Source: Xenococcaceae cyanobacterium MO_167.B27 | Lineage (GTDB): Bacteria; Cyanobacteriota; Cyanobacteriia; Cyanobacteriales; Xenococcaceae | Length of the DNA: 51,374 nt | Direction: 5' to 3' | NCBI GenBank assembly: GCA_030065935.1 | Contig: JASJCP010000012.1 | Span: 1 to 51,374 of the forward strand | Shown: one piece after another, positions 1-9,040 of the stretch | Position numbering within the stretch: position 1 is the first letter of the stretch | Layout: each line of letters begins with the position of its first letter | Notes under the pieces: model-generated | The model's database searches: none | Seen by the model: the letters and a program-made list of their open reading frames with translations, nothing else | What the model was told of the DNA's origin: nothing | Made by a program: the position numbers and the translations under genes

Positions 1-380
1 CTTTCTTCTGGATGAAGACCCTCAGTTTACTGACGGGATGAAATCCAGTCAAGATGAGCGCGGTAAGGGTTCAAAGCTTTGTAGTACAATACTAAAAGCG
101 GTAAAGCGCAGTAAATAATTGGGGATTAAATCCCTTACCTCAGATCGTCGGCACAAATATCGCCCTAGAAATTGTAATGGTGACGCGACTGGTATATTAG
201 GTAAGCCGGCAATGTAGAGCCAAAAAAAAATTAAATAGAATTTAGCTCCGTTTGCGGTCGGTGCGCCCGTGAACGTTAAACTAAAATGCTCGTGGAATCG
301 TTCTGACGGGGATATGGTTAAAGTCATATCTAGTTAAGAGGTTGAGAAGCGAGAATCCCTCGGTTTACCGACGGGAGGTT
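1..380 (+). mobile_element. Decayed IS200/IS605-like remnant with two right-end-type hairpins
   Basis: No intact gene is seen here. Two 19-nt hairpins of the same design lie at 19-37 and 357-375. Each has CC/GG outer pairs, a C-C mismatch, a five-pair stem and a TT loop. The stems differ by one compensatory pair (TCAGT/ACTGA against TCGGT/ACCGA). The flanks (gaatccct before, gaggttcaa after the second) resemble right ends of cyanobacterial TnpB elements and the right end of the intact tnpB element near 12.4 kb. The DNA between them has stops in the frames I read, so it may be a decayed tnpB 3' end. Element boundaries are uncertain. Confidence 0.4.
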
Positions 381-555
381 CAAATAGGATTTCTCATACT
401 CATGAGGTACAGAATTTGTCGGTTTTAGGGATTGGGGATTGGGAAATACAAGCGTCACCTTCTTACCAGTCACTAGTCACCATTCCCAGATGTACTTCAC
501 CCTTTCTGAGAAAGGCTATATACTCACTTTAAATACTGATCCTAAAAATCGAATT

Positions 556-774
556 ATGGCAGCAAAAATCAAAAAAGGCTCATTAGTCAAGGCAAACCCC
601 GAAAAATTAGCCAACAGCCTAGAAGCTACAGCCAGTGATACTCGCTTTCCTTCCTATCTTTTCGAGAGTAAAGGGGAAATCCTGGAACTTAATGGGGATT
701 ATGCCCTAGTTAAATTTTATGTTGCTACCCCCAACATTTGGTTAAATGTAGAGCTACTAGAGCCAGCAGATTAA
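556..774 (+). CDS. ndhO: NAD(P)H-quinone oxidoreductase subunit O
   Basis: This 72-residue protein is a small peripheral subunit of the cyanobacterial/plastid NDH-1 complex at the thylakoid membrane, which works in respiration and cyclic electron flow around photosystem I. The sequence begins MAAKIKKGSLVKAN and carries the typical FPSYLFESKGEILEL core and the VKFYVATPNIWLNVELLEP tail of NdhO. The frame is open upstream to 439, but the ATG at 556 matches the family length of about 70 residues, so I chose it. The gene stands alone, 153 nt before pgk on the same strand. Assignment rests on recognition of the family sequence. Confidence 0.9.
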   Translation: MAAKIKKGSLVKANPEKLANSLEATASDTRFPSYLFESKGEILELNGDYALVKFYVATPNIWLNVELLEPAD

Positions 775-856
775 GACTGTTTACGGATTACTGCCCCTCT
801 GGTAGATTAATCCTAACCCCCTATTTTTAATTTTATCTTTAGATTCGGGGTAGTGT

Positions 857-885
857 TTGACTTGCATATCGGCACTCTAATTTTA
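857..885 (+). promoter_or_regulatory. Possible promoter upstream of pgk
   Basis: A TTGACT box at 857-862 is followed after 17 nt by ATTTTA at 880-885. That gives a fair -35 and a weak -10 about 40 nt before the pgk start. The match is only partial. Confidence 0.3.
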
Positions 886-927
886 AAAATCTAGTAATTT
901 CACAAACTGCAATAGGAGGACATTGCT

Positions 928-2127
928 GTGTCAAAAAAAACCGTAGCTAGCTTAACTGAAACTGATGTAGCAGGAAAAAAAGTTTTAGTCAGAGCGGATT
1001 TTAATGTGCCTTTAGATGACAATGGAAACATTACCGATGATACTCGTATTCGGGCTGCTTTACCCACCATCAAAGATTTAACTGGTAAAGGTGCTAAAGT
1101 AATTCTCTGTAGTCACATGGGTCGTCCCAAAGGAGAAGTTAAAGAAGGACTCCGTTTGACTCCTGTGGCTAAACGTCTTTCAGAACTTTTAGGACAAGAA
1201 GTTACTAAGTGTGATGACTGTATAGGAGAAGAAGTTACTGCTACTGTTAATGGAATGAGCAATGGTCAAGTAATTTTACTAGAAAATCTCCGCTTCCACA
1301 GTGAAGAAACTAAAAACGACCCCGAATTTGCTCAAGCTTTAGCATCCAATGCTGACTTATACGTTAATGAAGCATTTGGTACAGCACACCGCGCCCATGC
1401 TTCTACAGAAGGAGTAACTAAATATCTGAGTCCTTGTGTTGCTGGTTACTTAATTGAGAAGGAATTACAATTCTTACAAAATGCAGTTGATAACCCCAAA
1501 CGTCCTCTAGCTGCTATCATTGGTGGCTCTAAAGTATCTAGTAAAATTGGTGTAATTGAAACCTTACTAGAAAAATGCGATAAGCTGCTCATTGGTGGTG
1601 GTATGATCTTCACCTTCTATAAAGCTCGCGGTCTAAGCGTTGGTAAATCTTTAGTAGAAGAAGACAAACTGGAATTAGCTAAAACTTTAGAAGCTAAAGC
1701 CAAAGAATTAGGAGTGGAACTACTGTTACCTACTGATGTTGTAGTAGCTGATAACTTTGCTCCTGATGCTAACTCCCAAACTGTTACTATTGATAGTATT
1801 CCTGATGACTGGATGGGTTTAGATATTGGTCCAGACTCCGTTAAAGTCTTCCAAGATGCTCTAGCTGATTGCAATGCAGTTATTTGGAATGGTCCTATGG
1901 GAGTATTTGAATTTGATAAATTTGCAGTGGGAACAGAGGCTATTGCTAATACCCTAGCAGGAAAATCTGAAGCTATTACCATCATTGGTGGTGGTGACTC
2001 TGTAGCTGCGGTAGAAAAAGTTGGTGTTGCAGACAAAATGAGCCATATTTCTACTGGTGGTGGCGCAAGTTTAGAACTTCTCGAAGGTAAAGAATTACCA
2101 GGAATTCTCGCCCTCGATGATGCCTAG
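928..2127 (+). CDS. pgk: Phosphoglycerate kinase
   Basis: Cytosolic phosphoglycerate kinase interconverts 1,3-bisphosphoglycerate/ADP and 3-phosphoglycerate/ATP in glycolysis and, in reverse, in the Calvin cycle. The 399 residues are full length for bacterial PGK. Visible signatures are [10 protein letters not shown] near residue 20, the SHMGRPKG substrate loop, NLRFHSEE, the [13 protein letters not shown] segment, the [11 protein letters not shown] hinge and the C-terminal [11 protein letters not shown] and [13 protein letters not shown] nucleotide-binding loops. The start is a GTG at 928 with a strong AGGAGGA ribosome-binding site at 914-920, eight bases upstream. A Rho-independent terminator follows at 2165-2200, so it is probably transcribed alone. 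Confidence 0.97.
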   Translation: MSKKTVASLTETDVAGKKVLVRADFNVPLDDNGNITDDTRIRAALPTIKDLTGKGAKVILCSHMGRPKGEVKEGLRLTPVAKRLSELLGQEVTKCDDCIGEEVTATVNGMSNGQVILLENLRFHSEETKNDPEFAQALASNADLYVNEAFGTAHRAHASTEGVTKYLSPCVAGYLIEKELQFLQNAVDNPKRPLAAIIGGSKVSSKIGVIETLLEKCDKLLIGGGMIFTFYKARGLSVGKSLVEEDKLELAKTLEAKAKELGVELLLPTDVVVADNFAPDANSQTVTIDSIPDDWMGLDIGPDSVKVFQDALADCNAVIWNGPMGVFEFDKFAVGTEAIANTLAGKSEAITIIGGGDSVAAVEKVGVADKMSHISTGGGASLELLEGKELPGILALDDA

Positions 2128-2164
2128 AAACTACAGCAATAGATAGCATATTGTGTTAATTCTT

Positions 2165-2200
2165 AAGAAGGTAAAATTATAGTTTGCCTTCTTTTTTTTT
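2165..2200 (+). terminator. Rho-independent terminator of pgk
   Basis: An 11-bp stem (2165-2175 with 2183-2193, one G-U pair) and a 7-nt loop are followed by a run of T residues to 2200. It lies 38 nt after the pgk stop. Confidence 0.8.
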
Positions 2201-2211
2201 AAATAAATTTA

Positions 2212-2267
2212 TACTAACTACTAACTACTAACTACTAACTACTAACTACTAACTACTAACTACTAAC
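2212..2267. repeat. Heptanucleotide tandem repeat (ACTAACT unit)
   Basis: About eight tandem copies of a 7-nt unit (actaact) lie between the converging pgk and CpcT-like genes. This is the short tandemly repeated repetitive class common in cyanobacteria. The stop codon of the CpcT-like gene (2263-2265) lies in the last unit. Confidence 0.9.
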
Positions 2268-2850
2268 AATTATTTGGTAATTTTCTAAATTGATAAGCTC
2301 TCATTAATGCACCCCAAATACCTTTTCCTGTACTCGGATCAATTCCCTTATCATAAGTTTTAAGTTCTGAGTTGGTCACTTCAAATCCGAGAAATACTTG
2401 ATAGTTATTTCCTTGGTAATTAAAACTACAAGGTGTTTCAGTAACGGGAGATGTAATAAAACGATAGTTATCAGGAGATATAATATCTGTTGCTACTTTA
2501 AGAGTACAGTTGGGCAAAAATTCAATATCTTCTAGAGTGATTTCCCTTAATTTTTCGGGATTTCTTCCTGCGCCTTGGACTTTAGTTATATTTTTGAACA
2601 TATAGTATTCAATTTCTATAGAATCTCTATCTCTAAGGCGTAAAATTCTGGGGCGATAAGGTTGAGCGATATTAACTACACTGGCTTGTTCTGCAAATAA
2701 AGTAATGCTATCTTCAGTAAATAATGATATTGGACGCTGCCAAAGGCGTAAATGAACATACCAAGCTGGTTGTTCTAGTGCTTGTTGTTGGTTATCAAAC
2801 TCTCCTACTAAATATTGTGCCAGGGTAGTAATTTCGGGGGAAAAATCCAT
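2263..2850 (-). CDS. cpcT: CpcT/CpeT-type phycobiliprotein lyase
   Basis: This 195-residue protein belongs to the CpcT/CpeT family, lyases that attach phycocyanobilin to cysteines of phycobiliprotein beta subunits (Cys-155-type sites) during phycobilisome assembly. The N-terminal LAQYLVGEFDNQQQAL and the following PAWYVHLRLWQRP stretch are typical, as is the central YRPRILRL element. The length matches the family (about 190-200). No phycobiliprotein genes are adjacent. The downstream end runs into the heptad repeat. CpcT and CpeT paralogs cannot be separated by eye, so the symbol is provisional. Confidence 0.85.
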   Translation of the reverse strand: MDFSPEITTLAQYLVGEFDNQQQALEQPAWYVHLRLWQRPISLFTEDSITLFAEQASVVNIAQPYRPRILRLRDRDSIEIEYYMFKNITKVQGAGRNPEKLREITLEDIEFLPNCTLKVATDIISPDNYRFITSPVTETPCSFNYQGNNYQVFLGFEVTNSELKTYDKGIDPSTGKGIWGALMRAYQFRKLPNNC

Positions 2851-3175
2851 ACTGTTAAAATTTAATCAGAAATCCATAATATTTTTAACATTTAAGAGCG
2901 AATCTTCCCTAATGGAATATGAATGCTCTTATGTTTACCATGATTGATAAATGATAACTACTTAGGCAAAATTATTTATACATTTTTATGAAGCTGTTAC
3001 CTATTACCTATAATAATTACGTTATGAACGCTCTTTCTTATTTTTATATGGGTAAGTCAAGATAGTACCTAGTAATTACTAATTTCGCTGTTCCCTATTC
3101 CCTCTTACCTATTCACTATTCCCTATTCCCTATCATCACTATATAATTTATCGATGCATTTGTTATTGGGATGAG

Positions 3176-3355
3176 TTAGTAGTTTACCCCTCTGTACTTA
3201 CATAAACCGAATTGATAACTAGCAATCAATTCATTATATCTGCGTATCAGATAAGTTCTTCCTAAGAATCTAGCAGTAATACGAGACTCAGGAGTTTTAA
3301 TCTCGTTATCAGTGCTTTGTCGATAAGGAATACCACGATATTTAAGTTCCATCAT
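3176..3355 (-). CDS. Small DUF4278-type protein
   Basis: This 59-residue reading frame begins MMELKYRGIPYRQ, the typical opening of the cyanobacterial DUF4278 family, in which a short YRG-containing beta motif leads the protein. It ends LCKYRGVNY, repeating the YRG motif at the C terminus, and has an Arg-rich middle (TARFLGRTYLIRRY). An AGGAG ribosome-binding site lies five bases before the first ATG on the minus strand, which supports a real gene. The family's function is not known; members are often found in multiple copies and associated with stress-related genes. No operon partner is seen. Confidence 0.7.
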   Translation of the reverse strand: MMELKYRGIPYRQSTDNEIKTPESRITARFLGRTYLIRRYNELIASYQFGLCKYRGVNY

Positions 3356-3495
3356 TGTTTGCTCCTGTTTTTTTCTTTATTCTTAATGTAAAAAGCGATC
3401 GAGAAGAAGTAGAGAAGCTTTTTTTTGCTCTTGGGATAAGTAATAACAATCAATCTCCATTCCCCAATTCCTAATCACTAACCACCTCAATTATT

Positions 3496-3933
3496 ATGAA
3501 ATTTCAATACAGATATGGTTCTACTTGTAGTTCCCAAGAAATTCAGCAACTAAACACAGTTCTTTGTCAGTGTTTCGGTAACTCTCTAGTTGACGGGGAA
3601 AATTATTTAAAGCGCGTCGGAGCAGAAAATTTCCGTTTTCTTACTTATCAAGATAGGGCGATCGCGCTCTTTAGCAATCTATCATATGGGACAATGGTTT
3701 GGGGGAAATAATATCCCGATGGCTGGTATTGCTTCTGTTGGTGTTGCTCTGTAGAACTCTTAAGCCAAACATTGCAAGAGTTGTATCGTCTGAAAATTCC
3801 CATTTCTACCTTATACCCTGCTACCCAAGTACTTTATCGCCAATTAGGATAGGAACAAGCTGGTATTTATGTAAAATTAACAGACATCACTTTAATGCCA
3901 AGTTATAGCCCCGATCTATGCCTGAATTGTTAA
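3496..3933 (+). pseudogene. Broken GNAT (Eis-like) acetyltransferase
   Basis: Pieces of a GNAT-family N-acetyltransferase are spread over different frames. The first 60 or so residues (MKFQYRYGSTCSSQEIQQLN...) are open from 3496. The frame then shifts to one reading MGQWFGGNNIPMAGIASVGV, which includes the acetyl-CoA-side core strand. A stop and a short deletion follow where the R/Q-x-x-G-x-G/A loop should be. The remainder reads LLSQTLQELYRLKIPISTLY and ATQVLYRQLG, then an in-frame stop at 3850-3852 replaces the usual aromatic residue before EQAG. Frameshift, loss of the cofactor loop and a nonsense codon make it non-functional. The likeness is to the Eis/DUF4111-type GNAT proteins; the exact substrate is unknown. 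Confidence 0.8.
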
Positions 3934-4002
3934 ATTTTCTGTGATCGGCTTCAAAGGGTGCTTAATGCCTGTACAAGTAAATCAACAAGAGTATTATAAA
4001 CA

Positions 4003-5088
4003 ATGTGGTTTCATATTATGAGAAAAGGATTTATAGTTTCGGGATGTATCTTGATGGGAATGATTGGTCTGATTAATGGTCAACATTACCAAGCTCAGGC
4101 AGCAACCATGATTGATACTCTAGTAGATGATATATCAGCAGCCAACATTGAAGCGCATATAGACGCACTTGCCAATGGTATAGGAGCGAGAGATACTCCT
4201 GAAACGCAGTCCAATGCTGCTGACTATATTGCTGACCAACTGATGGGATTTGGTTACGTGGTTACACGAGAACCCGTAGATGAGAGTGAAAATGTCATCG
4301 CACAACTCCCTGGTCAGTTGAATTCGGACAAAACATTCGTTATTGGAGCGCATTTCGATACGGTCCTAGGCAGCCCTGGAGCTGACGACAATGCTAGTGG
4401 AGTAGCAGGGTTTTTGGAAATCGCCCGTGTACTCAAGAATATGCAACCTGACTTTTCGATCGAGTTTGTTGGGTTTGCCCTAGAAGAGAGGTCTCCCCAA
4501 GGTAACGCTGTCCGTGGTAGCAGTCAATATGCCCAAGAAGCCGAGGCTCATCCGCGTGACTTGATTGGCATGATTGCATTGGAGATGATTGGCTACTTCA
4601 GCAATGAAGCCAACTCGCAAACTCCCTTCTTTAATATACCTTCATGTTTAGCTGTAAGTGAAGAAGGTCGGAGTGTAGGCGACTTTATTGCTTCTGTTGG
4701 GAACGATAATTCAGCAATGCTACTAAAGACGTTCCAACAAACGGCTGCTCGATATGTACCCTCACTGCACGTCTTAACAGCTCAAGTCGCTGAGAAAGGA
4801 GTTTGCTTCCCCGACACGAGGCGCAGCGATCATTCTCCCTTCTGGGATGAGGGCTATCAAGCCCTAATGCTCACCGATACGGCGAATTTTCGCAATCCCA
4901 ACTACCACCAACCAAGTGACACTCTCGACACAATCAACTTTGACTTGGCACGTCAAGTTACTCAGGCAACACTTGCCACTGCCCTCGTGTCGACCCAAAG
5001 TGTGCCTGAAGCTTCAACGTTTTTGCTGGTTGGTGGAGCAGGTGCGCTTCTCTTGGGGGGAGAACTTAATAAGAAGAGAAAAAGGTAA
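4003..5088 (+). CDS. Secreted M28-family metallopeptidase with PEP-CTERM tail
   Basis: This 361-residue protein is probably an exported zinc aminopeptidase of family M28. Residues 6-35 form a signal peptide (MRKGF, hydrophobic core, AQA). Co-catalytic metal ligands are visible: GAHFDT with H117 and D119, GADDNASG near 127-133, the EE pair at 161-162 and H302 in the NYHQPSDT motif. The C terminus has a PEP-CTERM-like sorting signal: VPEAS at 334-338, a hydrophobic stretch and KKRKR. Such tails are processed by exosortase-type enzymes, placing the protein at the envelope or outside. The ATG at 4018 is an alternative start. Base composition is higher in GC than the neighbours (about 54% over 4801-4920), hinting at transfer. 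Confidence 0.85.
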   Translation: MWFHIMRKGFIVSGCILMGMIGLINGQHYQAQAATMIDTLVDDISAANIEAHIDALANGIGARDTPETQSNAADYIADQLMGFGYVVTREPVDESENVIAQLPGQLNSDKTFVIGAHFDTVLGSPGADDNASGVAGFLEIARVLKNMQPDFSIEFVGFALEERSPQGNAVRGSSQYAQEAEAHPRDLIGMIALEMIGYFSNEANSQTPFFNIPSCLAVSEEGRSVGDFIASVGNDNSAMLLKTFQQTAARYVPSLHVLTAQVAEKGVCFPDTRRSDHSPFWDEGYQALMLTDTANFRNPNYHQPSDTLDTINFDLARQVTQATLATALVSTQSVPEASTFLLVGGAGALLLGGELNKKRKR

Positions 5089-5339
5089 GCAAGAACTAAC
5101 AGGCAGCACTGGCTAGAATAAGATTGATTGGTGGGTTTTTGATTGTCAATATGATTGTCAATATAGCGATCGCCATCCTAGAAAAACTGACCTTATCAGG
5201 ATTCTATTCTTAGGTAAATCAAAGACTACATCAGAATCTTTAAATACCGCTAGCATAATTTTTGCTCTTTGATCGCCCTTGGTTAGCAGAATGTTTCTAA
5301 AAACTATTTTTATCAAAAATATAGTTATAGTTCTAAATA

Positions 5340-6107
5340 TCAAGAGGTTTTATTCAAAATATAAGTCATTACCTCTTCTATACAGGAGGTTTGCTGAGGA
5401 TAAGCCACAGGAGGACGAGCGATCGCAATTAGAGTTATACCCAGTCTATTTGCTACTTGCTGTTTAATATCTTCTCCTCCTGGCTTACCAGAAGCTTTAG
5501 TTACTACTACAGAAATGTTCCACTGTTGCCATAAGGCTGTTTCTAATTCTGGGCTGATGGGGGGTCTTAAGGCAATAATGCGATCGCTGGTAAACCCTGC
5601 ATCTAAAGCAGTTTGCAAAGAGTCTAGCTTGGGTAAAACTCTAGTAAATAAAGTACATTTGTCATGAAAAGATTTAAACAGAGGTAATACTTTACAGCCT
5701 ACTGTCAGTAAGACTCTTTTTCCCAGTAAATAGTCTCCTTGCAGTAGTGTTTCAAAACTATCTAAAACAGTGATAGAATTTTGGGCTGATGAAGATCCCT
5801 TTGCCCTTTCGTAACGGAGATAGGGAATTTGGAGTTTAGTGGCAGTGGCGATCGCATTTTGAGAAATTTCTACAGCAAAAGGGTGGGAAGCGTCTATGAT
5901 AGCTGCAATTCTTTGTTCTTGACAAAACTGCTCTATTTCTTTCCCACCCATACACCCGACAAGTGTATTTACTGGAGAATTGTAAAGATTTCTCGCTTCT
6001 GCTGTTGTTACTGTAACAATCAGTGGAACTTTGAAACCAGATATCTTATGAGCTATTACAACACTCTCTTTTGTCCCTCCAATTAACCAAATTGGCTGAT
6101 TCATCAA
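5340..6107 (-). CDS. cobK: Precorrin-6A / cobalt-precorrin-6A reductase
   Basis: This 255-residue cytosolic enzyme reduces a double bond of the precorrin-6A (or cobalt-precorrin-6A) macrocycle with NADPH during cobalamin biosynthesis. The CobK/CbiJ signature is clear: the N-terminal IWLIGGTKES nucleotide-binding turn, VTVTTAEARNLY, the IIDASHPFA motif near residue 90 and the late TKASGKPGG segment. Length is normal. Met-1 and Met-2 are both possible starts. No other cob/cbi gene is beside it, and no cobalamin riboswitch is visible in the 26-nt gap to the next upstream gene, so it may be co-transcribed with the small membrane protein upstream. Confidence 0.92.
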   Translation of the reverse strand: MMNQPIWLIGGTKESVVIAHKISGFKVPLIVTVTTAEARNLYNSPVNTLVGCMGGKEIEQFCQEQRIAAIIDASHPFAVEISQNAIATATKLQIPYLRYERAKGSSSAQNSITVLDSFETLLQGDYLLGKRVLLTVGCKVLPLFKSFHDKCTLFTRVLPKLDSLQTALDAGFTSDRIIALRPPISPELETALWQQWNISVVVTKASGKPGGEDIKQQVANRLGITLIAIARPPVAYPQQTSCIEEVMTYILNKTS

Positions 6108-6133
6108 GCTAAGAGCAAAAATGAATAAATTTA

Positions 6134-6331
6134 CTATCTTCCCTCACGAAGAGCTTTTTGAAAATTTTTACGATAGGATTTGTTAAGAGCAAGTAAAGGA
6201 GGCCAAAATAGAGCCAAAATCAACTTGTTTGGCAAACTTCCGCTAAAGTTGGTACGGGAAAAGCCTTTCCAAAACTTCCAAACACCTCCACAATAGACAA
6301 CTAGTAAAACAATCAGTATCAACTTTGCCAT
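6134..6331 (-). CDS. Small single-pass membrane protein, unknown function
   Basis: This 65-residue protein has one N-terminal membrane segment (LILIVLLVVYCGGVW, residues 4-18) followed by a basic tail (KSYRKNFQKALREGR). A second moderately hydrophobic stretch (LILALFWPPLLAL) may lie along or in the membrane. Small proteins of this type occur in cyanobacteria, but I do not recognise a named family. It lies 26 nt upstream of cobK on the same strand and could share its transcript. No Shine-Dalgarno sequence is obvious. Coding status is likely rather than certain. Confidence 0.6.
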   Translation of the reverse strand: MAKLILIVLLVVYCGGVWKFWKGFSRTNFSGSLPNKLILALFWPPLLALNKSYRKNFQKALREGR

Positions 6332-6497
6332 AAATCTAGTGTTTTCACTTTGAGCAACGTACTTTTATTTAATACTTATTCTAAATCAACAAACCATTAA
6401 ATCTCTATCTGGGGACGATTTCTGGAAATATAGTAATAACAACAAAATAAAAAAATAAACATAGCAACCATCCGTAACTTTAATTAAAGGAGGAATT

Positions 6498-9026
6498 ATG
6501 CGTGCAGTACTAATGGCTGGGGGTTCAGGAACTAGGTTAAGACCCCTAACCTGTGATCTGCCAAAACCTATGGTGCCAATATTAAATCGCCCCATAGCAG
6601 AACACATTATCAATCTTCTCAAACGCAACAATATTAAAGAAGTGATTGCGACACTGTACTATCTTCCCGATGTAATGCGTAATTACTTCCAAGATGGTAA
6701 AGACTTTGGCATAGACATGACTTATGCAGTAGAAGAAGAGCAACCTTTAGGGACTGCTGGATGTGTCAAAAATATTCAACAATGGCTTGATGATACTTTT
6801 TTGGTAATTAGCGGTGATGGTATTACCGATTTCGATCTGCAAGCTGCGATCGCATATCATAAGGAAAAAAACTCTAAAGCTACTCTCATTCTAACTCGCG
6901 TACCCAATCCCGTAGAATTCGGTGTAGTGATTACCGATAAAGATGGTAGGATCAACCGCTTTTTAGAAAAGCCTTCTCTGAGTGAAATTTTCTCCGATAC
7001 GATTAATACAGGCACTTATATCTTAGAGCCAGAAGTTTTAGATTATCTGCCAGACAATGAAGAATCAGACTTTTCTAAAGACTTGTTTCCTCTGTTATTA
7101 GAAAAGCAAGAACCCATGTATGGTTACATCGCAGAAGGATATTGGTGTGATGTGGGTCATTTAGAGGCTTATAGAGATGCTCAATATGATGCTTTAGAAA
7201 AAAAAGTTAAAATTGACTTTGCCTACGAAGAAAAATCCCCTGGACTATGGGTTGGTAGCAATACTTATATTGATTCTTCAGCAGAAATTCAAACCCCTGT
7301 GTTAATTGGTAGTAATTGTCGCATTGGTGCTAGAGCCAAAATTGAAGCAGGGACAGTAATTGGAGATAATGTAACCATTGGTGCAGATGCAGATCTAAAA
7401 CGTCCTATTATTTGGAATGGAGTCACTGTAGGAGAAGAAGCTCATTTAATAGCTTGTACCATATCTCGTGGTACAAGAGTAGATCGTCGCTCTCAAGTTT
7501 TAGAAGGAGCAGTAGTAGGGCCATTGTGTACCGTGGGGGAAGAAGCTCAGATCGCTCCCAGTGTCAGAGTTTGGCCCAGCAAGAGAATTGAATCTGGAGC
7601 AATATTGAATATAAATCTTATTTGGGGTAACACAGCGCAACGTAATCTTTTTGGACAACGGGGAGTCTCGGGATTGGCAAATATTGATATTACTCCTGAA
7701 TTTGCCGTAAAATTGGGTGCTGCTTATGGCTCTACCATGAAATTAGGAGCTAATATTTTAGTTTCTCGGGATCAACGTAGTGTTTCTCGTATGGTCAGCC
7801 GTGCCTTGATTGCAGGTTTAATGTCGGCTGGAATCAACGTACAAAATCTGGAAGCAACAGCAATTCCGATTTCTCGTACTTTAATAGATCGCTTCAACGC
7901 TTCAGGAGGTATTCACGTTCGTTTAGAACCAAATCGCCCTGATTATATTCTGATCGAATTTTTCGATAAACATGGGATTAATATTTCTAAATCTAAAGAA
8001 AAGAAAATCGAAGGGGCTTATTTTAAAGAAGATCTCCGTCGGTCTTCAATTCCAGAAATCGGCAATGTGGCTTACCCAGATGGGGTGATTAATACCTACA
8101 GTCGTACCTTTGAAAAACACATCAATATCTCCGCAATTCGTCACAGTGGGGCAAAAATTGTAATTGACTATGTCTATTCTGTGTCTGGAGCGATTTTACC
8201 CTTACTTCTAGCTAAGTTTGACTGTGATGCGGTGGTACTAAATGCCAGCTTGAGACAAAATGCTATTTCTGCTGTGGAAAAAGAGATTTTACTCAATCAA
8301 TTGGGTCAAGTGGTAGAAGCTCTCAAAGCCAATCTGGGAGTACAGGTATCTGCTAATGGAGAACAATTTATTTTAGTTGATGAGTCGGGTTTACCCATTC
8401 GTGGTGAACTCTTGACGGCTCTGATGGTGAATACCATTTTTACTGCTAATCCCCGCAGTACTGTAGTTGTACCTGTTCATGCTTCTAGTGCAGTAGAACA
8501 GATTGCACGTCGTCATGATGGTAAGGTAATTCGCACAAAAGTTAATCCCACAGCTTTAATGGAAGCTTCCCAGGATAATCCTAGTGTTGTCTTAGGGGGT
8601 AGTGGTGATATTGGGTTTATTTTCCCTCAACTCCATCCAGGCTTTGATGCTATGTTTGGTATTGCCAAATTAATTGAAATGCTGACCATTCAAGAGCGAT
8701 CGCTGGTACAAATCCGTAGTGAATTACCAACAGTTTGTCACAAAAGTTATACACTGCGCTGTCCTTGGAAAGTTAAGGGAGCCTTGATGCGTCACCTAGT
8801 AGAAACCCACCCCACAGAAAATCTAGAATTAATTGACGGGGTAAAAATTGTTAATCCCCAAAATGATAATTGGATTTTGATCTTACCCGATGCAGGAGAA
8901 CCACAAGTTCACCTCTTTGCTAATAGTGAAGACCGAGACTGGGTGGATGAAACCTTAAGTGAATATCGTCAGCGAGTCCAAAAATTTATTGATCGCGAAC
9001 AAGGTTTAGTCCGAGGCAGTTTATAG
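6498..9026 (+). CDS. GDP-mannose pyrophosphorylase fused to a phosphomannomutase-like domain
   Basis: This 842-residue fusion probably makes GDP-mannose from mannose 1-phosphate and GTP, a precursor for polysaccharide and glycan synthesis. The nucleotidyltransferase domain (about 1-230) has MAGGSGTRLRPLT, LPKPMVPI with K23, D107 in ISGDG and EKP at 157-159. Left-handed beta-helix hexapeptide repeats follow (about 250-365). Residues 380-840 resemble alpha-D-phosphohexomutases, but the phosphoserine loop is replaced by GGIHVRLEP (470-478), the metal loop by SANGEQFILVDESG (618-631) and the sugar loop by GGSGDIGF (700-707). The mutase part therefore looks inactive and may be regulatory. The start has a good AGGAGGA site. 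It could feed the polysaccharide cluster 16 kb downstream. Confidence 0.85.
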   Translation: MRAVLMAGGSGTRLRPLTCDLPKPMVPILNRPIAEHIINLLKRNNIKEVIATLYYLPDVMRNYFQDGKDFGIDMTYAVEEEQPLGTAGCVKNIQQWLDDTFLVISGDGITDFDLQAAIAYHKEKNSKATLILTRVPNPVEFGVVITDKDGRINRFLEKPSLSEIFSDTINTGTYILEPEVLDYLPDNEESDFSKDLFPLLLEKQEPMYGYIAEGYWCDVGHLEAYRDAQYDALEKKVKIDFAYEEKSPGLWVGSNTYIDSSAEIQTPVLIGSNCRIGARAKIEAGTVIGDNVTIGADADLKRPIIWNGVTVGEEAHLIACTISRGTRVDRRSQVLEGAVVGPLCTVGEEAQIAPSVRVWPSKRIESGAILNINLIWGNTAQRNLFGQRGVSGLANIDITPEFAVKLGAAYGSTMKLGANILVSRDQRSVSRMVSRALIAGLMSAGINVQNLEATAIPISRTLIDRFNASGGIHVRLEPNRPDYILIEFFDKHGINISKSKEKKIEGAYFKEDLRRSSIPEIGNVAYPDGVINTYSRTFEKHINISAIRHSGAKIVIDYVYSVSGAILPLLLAKFDCDAVVLNASLRQNAISAVEKEILLNQLGQVVEALKANLGVQVSANGEQFILVDESGLPIRGELLTALMVNTIFTANPRSTVVVPVHASSAVEQIARRHDGKVIRTKVNPTALMEASQDNPSVVLGGSGDIGFIFPQLHPGFDAMFGIAKLIEMLTIQERSLVQIRSELPTVCHKSYTLRCPWKVKGALMRHLVETHPTENLELIDGVKIVNPQNDNWILILPDAGEPQVHLFANSEDRDWVDETLSEYRQRVQKFIDREQGLVRGSL

Positions 9027-9040
9027 TTATTGGGGTAATT

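Noticed and set aside
49-327. 92-residue minus-strand reading frame at the window start
   Set aside because: It runs against the orientation of the transposon-end hairpins and has no family likeness; more likely chance in a decayed element.
5158-5343. 61-residue minus-strand reading frame between the peptidase and cobK
   Set aside because: No recognisable family, no ribosome-binding site, AT-rich context. The gap otherwise shows only a 12-bp tandem duplication (5140-5163).
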